A DNA stretch of 7,152 nucleotides from Syntrophomonas sp. UBA4911 (GTDB lineage Bacteria; Bacillota; Syntrophomonadia; Syntrophomonadales; Syntrophomonadaceae): positions 52,466 to 59,617 of the forward strand of contig DHCD01000031.1 of assembly GCA_002398105.1 (NCBI GenBank). Direction: 5' to 3'. The notes under the pieces are model-generated. The model saw only the letters and a program-made list of their open reading frames with translations. It was not told the DNA's origin and ran no database searches. Made by a program: the position numbers and the translations under genes. Shown here one piece after another: positions 1 through 5,183 of the stretch (positions within the stretch are counted from its first letter, which is position 1; every line of letters begins with the position of its first letter).

Positions 1-1301
1 GTACCGGCAGGAACATCCCGGGTGATGGTTGACCCTGCTCCGGTCATAGAATCTTCCCCCATAGTTACCGGGGCCACCAGATTAGTGTTGCTGCCTATAA
101 ATACCCGGTCTCCCAGTATGGTGCGGTGTTTGCTTTTGCCGTCATAATTGCAGGTTATAGTGCCTGCACCCACATTAACTTCCTTGCCCAGCAAAGCGTC
201 GCCGACATAACTGAGATGAGGTACCTTGCTGCCTGCACCGATAATGGATTTTTTTATTTCGACAAAGTCCCCTACTTTAACATCTTCATGCAACTCGGCT
301 TCAGGCCTGAGATAAGCAAAGGGGCCGATATTACAGCGGTCGGCTATGCGAGCCTGCTTTACCCGCGAATTTTCAATTGCTACATCATTGCCTATGAGAG
401 AATCATTTATATGGCTGTGCGGTCCGATGATACAATTCTGCCCTATGCGGGTCTGCCCCTCAATGATAGTGAAAGGATAAATTATTGTATCCATTCCGAT
501 TTCTACCGAGCTGTCGATAAAAGTGGTATCCGGCGCCATTATGGTAACCCCGCCTTGCATCAAAGCCTGGTTCTGCTTCCGGCGGATTATGCTTTCGGCC
601 CGGGCCAGCTGAATACGGTCGTTAATACCATGAATCTGGTCGGTTTCCTCTATAGCCATTACGGCTACTTTATGCCCGCCCTGTTTTAAGCGGGGTAAAA
701 CATCAGTTAAATAGTATTCTCCCTGGGCGTTGGCAGTATTGATTGCCGTCAGGGCTTTAAATACTGATTGGGTCTGAAAGCAATACATGCCGGTGTTGAT
801 TTCGGTTATCTTCTTCTCCTCCGGGCTGGCATCTTTCTCTTCGACAATACGCTCAACTCCTCCAGCGGCATCGCGTATTATACGGCCATAGCCATAAGGC
901 TCTGCCAGGAAAGCACTCAGTACAGTGGCTTCGGCCCCTTGCTGCTGGTGGTAGTCCAGCAGTTTCCGTACCGTTGCCGCTTCCAGCAGGGGGGTATCAC
1001 CGGCCAGAACGATCAGGGTTTGGCCCGGATCAATGCCGTTCTGAGCCTGCATCAGAGCATGTCCGGTTCCCAATTGCTGTTCCTGCACTACAAAATGCAG
1101 GTTCTCGCCCTGCAGGGCTTCCTCCACCATGGCCCGGCCATGTCCTACCACCAGGGTAACATTGTTGATTCCGGCCTTCCTGACTGCGTTAACCACATAC
1201 CATATCATGGGCCGTCCTGCCACCCGGTGCACTACCTTGGGCATTTGCGAACGCATGCGGACCCCCTTGCCCGCAGCCAGGATAATTGCTGAATAATCCA
1301 C
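1..1301 (-). CDS. glmU: Bifunctional UDP-GlcNAc pyrophosphorylase / glucosamine-1-phosphate N-acetyltransferase (GlmU), C-terminus cut by window edge
   Basis: This cytoplasmic enzyme acetylates glucosamine-1-phosphate with acetyl-CoA and then couples the product to UTP, giving UDP-GlcNAc for peptidoglycan and other wall polymers. I translated the frame from 1301 to base 3 and found no stop, so 433 codons are visible; roughly the last 20 residues of a usual GlmU are off the window. N-terminal uridyltransferase domain: LAAGKGVRMRS (8-18), QQLGTGHA (75-82), LAGDTPLL with metal ligand D102, PYGYGRIIRD (135-144), N169 and N227 in GINDRIQLA. C-terminal left-handed beta-helix: GPFAYLRPE with R332, EIKKS with K350, SKVPHLSYVGDA with H362 and Y365, then VNVGAGTITCNYDG. 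These are the expected catalytic and CoA-site residues. The usual Thr in GKGTRM is Val here. I chose GTG at 1301 because AAGGGTGG sits 8 bases upstream and the N-terminus matches the family. GTG at 1313 is possible, and the frame stays open up to an ATG at 1400. No spoVG or purR precedes it, unlike in Bacillus. Confidence 0.96.
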   Translation of the reverse strand, partial: MDYSAIILAAGKGVRMRSQMPKVVHRVAGRPMIWYVVNAVRKAGINNVTLVVGHGRAMVEEALQGENLHFVVQEQQLGTGHALMQAQNGIDPGQTLIVLAGDTPLLEAATVRKLLDYHQQQGAEATVLSAFLAEPYGYGRIIRDAAGGVERIVEEKDASPEEKKITEINTGMYCFQTQSVFKALTAINTANAQGEYYLTDVLPRLKQGGHKVAVMAIEETDQIHGINDRIQLARAESIIRRKQNQALMQGGVTIMAPDTTFIDSSVEIGMDTIIYPFTIIEGQTRIGQNCIIGPHSHINDSLIGNDVAIENSRVKQARIADRCNIGPFAYLRPEAELHEDVKVGDFVEIKKSIIGAGSKVPHLSYVGDALLGKEVNVGAGTITCNYDGKSKHRTILGDRVFIGSNTNLVAPVTMGEDSMTGAGSTITRDVPAG

Positions 1302-1309
1302 TTGTAAAT

Positions 1310-1317
1310 CCACCCTT
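1310..1317 (-). promoter_or_regulatory. Ribosome binding site deciding the glmU start
   Basis: AAGGGTGG on the minus strand lies 8 bases before the GTG at 1301. It is an imperfect Shine-Dalgarno but the best in the area. It overlaps the alternative GTG at 1313, which has only a poor GGGAAAAG run before it. The choice between the two GTG codons changes the protein by only four residues. Confidence 0.5.
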
Positions 1318-1363
1318 TTCCCAATATAAAAAAATAAATATATTAATACCGGCTTTATTTTAA

Positions 1364-1381
1364 TATATGCCAGCGCATATA
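1364..1381. repeat. Short inverted repeat upstream of glmU
   Basis: Seven-base arms TATATGC and GCATATA flank the four-base spacer CAGC, about 65 bases upstream of the chosen glmU start. It could be a small operator or a weak RNA hairpin. In this AT-rich sequence a chance origin is quite possible, and no known regulator site is recognised. Confidence 0.3.
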
Positions 1382-1612
1382 AAGCCGCGAGTAAAATCAT
1401 GCCGTCAGCCTGAAAGTTTTGGCATAATTACTTTGTTGCATCATCATGCCCCGTATATTGCGGTTGCTGACTAATTATACTACTATATGTCGGATAGAGT
1501 AAGCCGTTTTTATTCGTATTTTTTAATTATGCAAAATCCTTACTTGTATTATACCTTTTATCGGGCAAGGCTGTTTGGTAAATATCCCTCTCCCAGAATA
1601 AGGGTAATCTGA

Positions 1613-2389
1613 TTAGAACTTTACTCCCGCCAGGTATCTCTGAGCCAGTTCCAGGTCACTGGGTTTGTCTACGTCTACCCCTACTTCGGCATAAGGAGAT
1701 ATTATGGCTTTGCCTTTAATCCCCAGCACTGCCTGAAATCTTTTTTCCACCGCCTCAATGTTCAGCCGTCTGATAATATATTTCCACACCAGGCCCAAGC
1801 CAAATAAACGAGCCATAGCCAGGGGGTTCTTCCTGCGCTCCACCAGTTTTAAAGCTATATCCAGCACTTGTTCAAACAATGCCGATCGCAATAAGAACAG
1901 ATTGCCCCCGGTAAAAATACCGTCCTGGATATCAACATAGGTACGGGCAACTCCAGGAAATTTAGCTTCGTTTACCTCTTTAGAGGTTACCGGATAATAA
2001 AAATCAGCCTCGTTTTTTTGAGCCTGGCATATAAAATCGTCAATAGCCTCAGTAGTAATAAAAGGAATATCCGAAGGCATTATTAAGACCTGCTCAGTAA
2101 TTCCCTGTTCCTGCAGAACTGCCATACCGTTGGCAAAGCTTTCTATGGCATTGCCGCCCCCATTTATAAAGAAAAGCCGCTCTTCCCGGGCAAATATGTT
2201 GCGCAAAGCTTCGGTAGGCCCGCTGATAACAATGTTTCTTATAAAGCTTGATTGTCTCAAGGCTCTATAAACATAGTAAATCATAGGGTAATTGCCGATT
2301 ATGATCAGAGCCTCATTATCATAGGGCGCTATTTTTTTCAGCTCACTGCTGCTTTCTCCCCCTGCCAGGATGATGGCGTCGTATTGCAT
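1613..2389 (-). CDS. MobA-like nucleotidyltransferase family protein, substrate unknown
   Basis: The 258-residue protein has a GT-A/Rossmann nucleotidyltransferase fold of the NTP_transf_3 (MobA/CofC-like) type. Visible motifs are MQYDAIILAGGE (1-12), LIIIGNYPMIYYV (28-40), PSDIP with the acidic metal-site position (105-109), TGGNLFLLRS (160-169) and a C-terminal VGVDVDKPSDLE (236-247) of the kind seen in nucleotidyltransferases. The usual GGxSxRMGxxK nucleotide loop is degenerate: GGESSSELKKIAPYDNEAL lacks the RMG. The substrate therefore cannot be read off, and MobA itself is unlikely. The long basic/hydrophobic helix around 178-215 lies between the core and the C-terminal motif. An ATG at 2407 would add six residues, but it overlaps the gntR stop and lies on the SD. 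I prefer ATG at 2389, preceded by GGAGGT with a 10-base gap, which gives the family-like MQYDAIILAGG start. It is the third gene after ispE and gntR and probably co-transcribed. Its position before glmU suggests a role in nucleotide-sugar or envelope metabolism, as inference only. Confidence 0.85.
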   Translation of the reverse strand: MQYDAIILAGGESSSELKKIAPYDNEALIIIGNYPMIYYVYRALRQSSFIRNIVISGPTEALRNIFAREERLFFINGGGNAIESFANGMAVLQEQGITEQVLIMPSDIPFITTEAIDDFICQAQKNEADFYYPVTSKEVNEAKFPGVARTYVDIQDGIFTGGNLFLLRSALFEQVLDIALKLVERRKNPLAMARLFGLGLVWKYIIRRLNIEAVEKRFQAVLGIKGKAIISPYAEVGVDVDKPSDLELAQRYLAGVKF

Positions 2390-2399
2390 ACTTATACAT

Positions 2400-2405
2400 A
2401 CCTCC
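2400..2405 (-). promoter_or_regulatory. Ribosome binding site of the nucleotidyltransferase gene
   Basis: GGAGGT on the minus strand directly follows the gntR TAA stop (2409-2407) and sits 10 bases before ATG 2389. It supports the shorter start and implies translational coupling to gntR. Confidence 0.65.
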
Positions 2406-2406
2406 A

Positions 2407-3102
2407 TTAATCAGCTACGGGGAATCCGTCCTTTTTTATGGACTCAATCATGCTGTTTTCCGCATTTTCAATATGATCCTGGGCTGCCTGGCGGGCTCCC
2501 GGCACATCACGCGCCTGAATGGCCTCCACAATAACACGGTGTTCGTCCAGGGACCGCCGCATGCGGCCCGGATAGGCCAGAGACCTGGTCCGGAAGCGTT
2601 GAATCTGCTCCCGCAGGTTGTTGATTATGGTAAAAAGGCGTTCATTACGGCTGGCCCGATACACGGCTTCATGAAATTTGGTATCAATCTCCACCAGGCG
2701 AACCATATCATTGTGGGCGATGGCGTCAGCTTTTTCCACCAGATGTCTCTCCAGGTATTCCATTTCCTCTTCCGTTATGCGCTCGGCCGCCAGTCCTGCA
2801 GCCAGCGCTTCCAGCGCTGCTCTGATTTCGAACACATCGGCTATATCTTTGAAGGAAATATCGGCCACATAGGCCCCCTTGCGAGGAACCATGACGATAA
2901 AGCCCTCCAGTTCCAGCTTGCGCAGAGCCTCCCGGATAGGTGTGCGGGACACCCCCAGTTCTTCAGCCAGCTGTATTTCCATGAGCCTTTCCCGCGGCTT
3001 TAAAGCTCCGCTGATAATGGCTTCTCTGATGGCCTCCAAAACCAGTTCCCGCAAAGGTTTATAAGAATCAAGGTTTACCGGTAACAGTCTTTTTTCTTCC
3101 AT
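2407..3102 (-). CDS. GntR-family transcriptional regulator, FCD (FadR-type) subfamily
   Basis: This is a cytoplasmic DNA-binding regulator of 231 residues, typical for the family. The N-terminal winged helix-turn-helix spans about 15-80, with the hallmark LAEELGVSRTPIREALRKLE (45-64) and the wing PRKGAYVA (73-80). The C-terminal all-helical FCD ligand domain runs from about 85 to 218 and keeps a complete metal-site pattern: D140, H144 (in EIDTKFHEAVY), H188 (in LDEHRV) and H210 (in AQDHIENA). It therefore probably binds a small carboxylate effector through a metal, as known FCD proteins do. The frame is open up to 3213, but ATG 3102 is clearly better: GAGGTGAT lies just upstream and the sequence before it has no family character. 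The start lies inside the last codons of ispE (35-base overlap), so the two are coupled. The effector and targets cannot be told. Control of its own operon is plausible, but I see no obvious FadR-type palindrome at the ispE promoter. Confidence 0.93.
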   Translation of the reverse strand: MEEKRLLPVNLDSYKPLRELVLEAIREAIISGALKPRERLMEIQLAEELGVSRTPIREALRKLELEGFIVMVPRKGAYVADISFKDIADVFEIRAALEALAAGLAAERITEEEMEYLERHLVEKADAIAHNDMVRLVEIDTKFHEAVYRASRNERLFTIINNLREQIQRFRTRSLAYPGRMRRSLDEHRVIVEAIQARDVPGARQAAQDHIENAENSMIESIKKDGFPVAD

Positions 3103-4015
3103 TTCTATCACCTCTTCTATAGGATGAAACCAGGTACACTTCCCGGTAGTCCTGCTTAAACTCCGTAAATGCCTGGCGGGCTGCGGCCTCATTGGGAAAA
3201 ATGCCGAATACACTCGGTCCGCTGCCGGACATCAGCGCATTGATAGCTCCCTGTTCTTTCATTCTGGCCTTGATGATCCCAATCTCCGGCTTTTTCATGA
3301 TACTGACCGACTCCAGCACATTGCCCATATGAGCTGCTATATTAATAATATCGTTATTATACCATGCCTGCAAAAAGCTTCCGGTATCAGGGGAGTGATT
3401 TACTGCCCCCAGGTCAAATTCCCCATAGACCTGGGCGGTAGATAGCTGAAATCCTGGTTTGACCATTAAGATAAAAGGAATTGTTTGGGCGGGCAAAGGC
3501 TCCAGTATTTCTCCCCGTCCCCGAGCTATGGCTGTAGCTCCGGGGCTCATCAGTATCCCGGAATAATTCTCGGAATAATGTTCGGATAAGCAGAAAGCTA
3601 CGTCGGAACCGATGGCAGCAGCCATTACGAGCAGATCCTGGTAGGAAAACCGGGCGCCGTAAAGGTAGTTGATTCCAGCCAGTACGGCGGCGGCATCAGT
3701 ACTGCCTCCGGCCAAACCGGCTCCTATAGGTATGTTCTTTTCAATAAATATGCTGACCCCGGTTTCCTGACCATATTTTTTGAGAATGGCAAGCGCCGCT
3801 TTATAAGCCAGATTATCTTCGTCTAAAGGGATCCCGGTACTGCTGGCGGCAAGTTTAATCCCTTGCTCCCTTGCTTCCAGGGTTATCCGGTCAAAAAGAT
3901 CAATCTGATGCATAACGGTTTCCAATTCATGATAGCCATCATCCCGTTTCCCGATTACATCCAGAGTGAGATTGATTTTAGCCGGAGCTTCTATAATTAT
4001 CTTATTTCGCATCAT
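3068..4015 (-). CDS. ispE: 4-diphosphocytidyl-2-C-methyl-D-erythritol kinase (IspE)
   Basis: IspE is a cytoplasmic GHMP kinase that phosphorylates the 2-hydroxyl of CDP-methylerythritol with ATP, the fourth step of the MEP isoprenoid pathway. At 315 residues it is somewhat longer than the usual 280-300. Motif 1, APAKINLTLDV (10-20), carries K13. The ATP-binding glycine loop is IPIGAGLAGGSTDAAA (95-110). GSDVAF (136-141) carries the catalytic Asp, D138. Motif 3 is LMSGSGPSVFGIF (261-273). Two oddities are visible. About 14 extra residues (around 144-160, starting SEHYSENYSG) lie between GSDVAFCL and TAIARGRGE, where most IspE proteins have only a few. The protein also has a basic tail, about 299-315, running past the usual end into gntR. 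ATG 4015 is followed at once by a second ATG (4012); AGGAG at 4021-4025 serves either. A TATAAT promoter lies just upstream, making ispE the first gene of the ispE-gntR-nucleotidyltransferase operon. Confidence 0.97.
   Translation of the reverse strand: MMRNKIIIEAPAKINLTLDVIGKRDDGYHELETVMHQIDLFDRITLEAREQGIKLAASSTGIPLDEDNLAYKAALAILKKYGQETGVSIFIEKNIPIGAGLAGGSTDAAAVLAGINYLYGARFSYQDLLVMAAAIGSDVAFCLSEHYSENYSGILMSPGATAIARGRGEILEPLPAQTIPFILMVKPGFQLSTAQVYGEFDLGAVNHSPDTGSFLQAWYNNDIINIAAHMGNVLESVSIMKKPEIGIIKARMKEQGAINALMSGSGPSVFGIFPNEAAARQAFTEFKQDYREVYLVSSYRRGDRNGRKKTVTGKP
3107..3114 (-). promoter_or_regulatory. Ribosome binding site deciding the gntR start
   Basis: GAGGTGAT, a near-perfect anti-16S match, lies within the 3' end of ispE and ends four bases before ATG 3102. 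It rules in favour of this start over the upstream ATG at 3213, which would push gntR much deeper into ispE. Confidence 0.8.
3559..3589 (-). repeat. 12-base imperfect tandem repeat inside ispE
   Basis: CGGAATAAT occurs at 3559-3567 and 3571-3579 on the plus strand, followed by the related CGGATAA at 3583-3589, giving a period of 12. On the coding strand it is in frame and makes the four-residue repeat SEHY-SENY-SG. It sits within the segment where IspE looks longer than its relatives, so local duplication is a likely origin of the insertion. Confidence 0.75.
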
Positions 4016-4035
4016 TACTGCTCCTGTATTTTTTT

Positions 4036-4064
4036 ATTATATAACTAAACTTCCACGCAACCAA
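4036..4064 (-). promoter_or_regulatory. Probable sigma-A promoter of the ispE operon
   Basis: On the minus strand, TTGGTT (4059-4064) is followed after 17 bases by a perfect TATAAT (4036-4041). Expected transcription start is near 4029, leaving a leader of about 14 bases that contains the AGGAG ribosome binding site. The -35 matches consensus only in its first three bases; the -10 and spacing are ideal. Confidence 0.6.
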
Positions 4065-4107
4065 TATTTTTCCTACCCAGGCTGGAGCGGCAGTGCTTTC
4101 CTGCATT

Positions 4108-4137
4108 AAAAACGGGGAACGGCTGGGCCGTTCCCCG
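4108..4137 (-). terminator. Intrinsic terminator downstream of spoIIR
   Basis: A perfect 11-bp GC-rich stem, CGGGGAACGGC with GCCGTTCCCCG around a 3-base loop, is followed on the minus strand by TTTTT. The U-run is on the minus-strand side only, so it stops transcription coming from spoIIR, about 150 bases past its stop codon, and insulates the ispE promoter. The plus-strand flank has no T-run. Confidence 0.88.
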
Positions 4138-4286
4138 GGGTTAGGGGGGAATGTAATGAGATTTAAGAAAATAGGAAAAAGTATGGTCAGCCCTCTGTCA
4201 ATTTACAGGGGCAAATCTAACAGCTTGTTTTTAGCCCATCTACCAAAGAATACTCCATTTCCCCACAGTACTGTCACTTGACTTGA
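4138..4286 (-). other. Long 3' untranslated stretch between spoIIR and its terminator
   Basis: About 150 bases separate the spoIIR stop from the terminator. I see no supported gene. It holds a perfect 10-base palindrome, ACAGTACTGT (4265-4274), and, on the opposite strand, a short ORF at 4156-4281 with an AGGGGGGA run before its ATG. The ORF's 41-residue product resembles nothing I know, so I do not call it as a gene. Confidence 0.4.
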
Positions 4287-4856
4287 TTAATTTCCGGATA
4301 ATTTAACCCTCATCCCCCGGGGGATCAGTTCCAGGCATTTCAGACTGACCTGGGCCTCGGCAGGGCTGTTGAGGCTCAGACCCTGGTCGGAGGAAGAAAC
4401 CATACACAAGGGCGGGAACAAAACACACCACCAATTTTTGCCTTCCCCGGCCCCTAAGACCACTCTTACCGCCTCATATCGACCTTGAGGGAATACTACA
4501 TTGCCGTAACTCTTGGTGGGAAAATCAAATTCTCCTACGTAAACTGCCACCGGATAATTATATCCCCGGGCAGCTGCCACTGACTCAGCCAGGGCTTTTA
4601 TTTCTTCCTGTTTGCTTATGGCGATAGAACGCGCTTCTTCTGCGCTTTCAACCCCAGTAAATTCATTACCCATATGAGCAACGATGCGATCCTTGACTTC
4701 CAGTTTTAAAGCCTGATCCCCAGGGCTGTCGCTGTTGGCTATTACATGCAGCCGCAGTACACTTTTATTAAGCGGCTGCCCCCAGGCCATTAGAGTATAT
4801 GATCCTGCCAGGGTTACACATAATACGATGGTGATGGTCAGAATTTTTTTTAACAT
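4287..4856 (-). CDS. spoIIR: Stage II sporulation protein R (SpoIIR)
   Basis: SpoIIR is made in the forespore and secreted into the intermembrane space, where it activates the membrane protease SpoIIGA, which cleaves pro-sigma-E in the mother cell. The 189-residue protein starts with a lysine pair and a hydrophobic segment (about 4-25), a signal peptide or anchor. The family core follows: VLRLHVIANSDSPGDQALK (33-51) and the conserved stretch from GRYEAVRVVLGAGEGKNWW (125-143) into CVLFPPLCMV (144-153). It is shorter than the Bacillus subtilis protein (just over 220 residues as I recall), lacking mainly C-terminal residues, as is common in Clostridia. ATG 4856 has AGGGGG nine bases upstream. 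A sigma-F-like promoter precedes it and a strong terminator follows, so it appears monocistronic and independent of its neighbours. Its presence is the best sign that the organism forms endospores. Confidence 0.96.
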   Translation of the reverse strand: MLKKILTITIVLCVTLAGSYTLMAWGQPLNKSVLRLHVIANSDSPGDQALKLEVKDRIVAHMGNEFTGVESAEEARSIAISKQEEIKALAESVAAARGYNYPVAVYVGEFDFPTKSYGNVVFPQGRYEAVRVVLGAGEGKNWWCVLFPPLCMVSSSDQGLSLNSPAEAQVSLKCLELIPRGMRVKLSGN

Positions 4857-4885
4857 AAGTCATTTCCCCCTCTCTGATACTAAAA

Positions 4886-4913
4886 ATTATTTCCTAAAAA
4901 ATAAGATTTAAAC
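4886..4913 (-). promoter_or_regulatory. Likely sigma-F promoter of spoIIR
   Basis: On the minus strand, GTTTA (4909-4913) matches the sigma-F -35 consensus GYWTA and GGAAATAAT (4886-4894) matches the -10 consensus GGNNANANT at every fixed base. The 14-base spacer is about one shorter than usual. The start site would be near 4879, giving a leader of just over 20 bases with the SD inside it. Forespore expression is what SpoIIR needs. Confidence 0.55.
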
Positions 4914-4970
4914 CTTAATCTTATTGCCAATATGCGGTCACAGATTCTGATGACGAATCAAATCAATTTA

Positions 4971-5040
4971 AAAATAGACGCAGAAGAGCGCCGCTGGACC
5001 TTGACGCCCAAAAGTCATCTGCGTATATCGGAGCTATTTT
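4971..5040 (-). ncRNA. Compound hairpin with U-run, possible structured RNA or second terminator
   Basis: Arms ACGCAGA (4978-4984) and TCTGCGT (5018-5024) pair perfectly, and beyond them AAAATAG (4971-4977) pairs with CTATTTT (5034-5040) across a 9-base bulge, giving a 14-bp helix in two parts. Inside, TGAC (5002-5005) pairs with GTCA (5014-5017), stacked directly against the main helix, and a weak AGC/GCT pair is also possible, so a three-way junction can form. On the minus strand the 3' side runs into TATTTTTAA, as in a terminator. No known RNA family is recognised, and transcription is not shown. Confidence 0.3.
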
Positions 5041-5088
5041 TATAAACAGAAACCACAGTCAGAAGAGGTGGGAGCACAAGTCTGATTG

Positions 5089-5137
5089 GGAGGGCGGCCG
5101 ACCCCTCCATTAAGTAAAGGCCGGCCCCAAAATGGAG
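5089..5137. repeat. Two overlapping, mutually exclusive inverted repeats
   Basis: GGAGGG (5089-5094) pairs with CCCTCC (5103-5108), and CTCCATT (5105-5111) pairs with AATGGAG (5131-5137). The arms share bases 5105-5108, so only one hairpin can form at a time. A GGCCGGCC palindrome (5119-5126) lies in the loop of the second. The geometry resembles an attenuator switch, but no regulated gene follows closely. Confidence 0.35.
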
Positions 5138-5143
5138 TGAAAC

Positions 5144-5175
5144 CAAGAAGAAGTATAGCGGAATACTCCTTCTTG
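5144..5175 (-). terminator. Hairpin just past the permease gene, probable transcript end
   Basis: In minus-strand RNA, CAAGAAGGAGUAU pairs with AUACUUCUUCUUG over 13 bp with one G-U wobble and a 6-base loop, starting about nine bases after the permease stop. In the plus-strand sense the wobble becomes an A-C mismatch, so the structure is better on the coding strand. The downstream U-run is poor (GGTTTCACTCC), so termination may be partial, or the stem may protect the mRNA 3' end. Confidence 0.5.
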
Positions 5176-5183
5176 AGCTGAAA

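Larger units (their letters stand above)
1302..1612 (-). other. AT-rich gene-free gap upstream of glmU
   Basis: This stretch of 311 bases separates glmU from the nucleotidyltransferase gene. I see no convincing ORF, tRNA or terminator. On the minus strand it holds two perfect TATAAT hexamers (1548-1553 and 1474-1479), but neither has a good TTGACA at 16-18 bases, so any glmU promoter is unproven. An inverted repeat, TATATGC-CAGC-GCATATA, lies at 1364-1381, and the bases just before glmU are almost pure A/T. The glmU frame stays open without a stop up to an ATG at 1400. Because there is no clear terminator after the nucleotidyltransferase, read-through from the ispE operon could also supply glmU. 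Confidence 0.6.
4857..5183 (-). other. Gene-free, repeat-rich gap between the permease gene and spoIIR
   Basis: These 327 bases hold no ORF I can support. Going along the minus strand they contain a hairpin right after the permease stop (5175-5144), two overlapping and mutually exclusive inverted repeats (5137-5089), a compound hairpin with a U-run (5040-4971), and the likely sigma-F promoter of spoIIR (4913-4886). A 5' leader for spoIIR this long would be odd, because the promoter lies only about 30 bases from its start. The structured part therefore belongs to the permease 3' end or to a separate transcript. I recognise no known riboswitch class. Confidence 0.5.

Noticed and set aside
126..1292. 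Long plus-strand reading frames (126-689, 768-1292 and 974-1159)
   Set aside because: They lie antisense to glmU, whose minus-strand frame carries all family motifs without interruption; the plus-strand products match nothing.
1517..1545. Sigma-H-like boxes (AGGATTT and GAAT, minus strand) upstream of glmU, reminiscent of the spoVG promoter
   Set aside because: The spacer is about three bases too long and flanking consensus positions do not match.
2473..3064. Plus-strand reading frames opposite the FCD regulator
   Set aside because: They are shadows of the gntR coding sequence, with no family motif or ribosome binding site context.
3103..3213. N-terminal 37-residue extension of the FCD regulator
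   Set aside because: The extension lies inside ispE, has no GntR-like features, and the strong GAGGTGAT before ATG 3102 fixes the later start.
4170..4215. TTGACA on the minus strand in the spoIIR 3' region as a second ispE promoter
   Set aside because: No acceptable -10 lies 16-18 bases downstream, and the terminator at 4108-4137 would block it.
4093..4281. Plus-strand reading frame of 62 residues next to spoIIR
   Set aside because: It begins upstream of and reads through the terminator stem of spoIIR, and the product is not recognisable. Only the shorter 4156 start is kept, as a low-interest observation.
4857..5183. Known riboswitch or T-box upstream of spoIIR
   Set aside because: I could not match any conserved core I know (T-box, cobalamin, c-di-GMP, c-di-AMP), and the structures lie upstream of the likely promoter.
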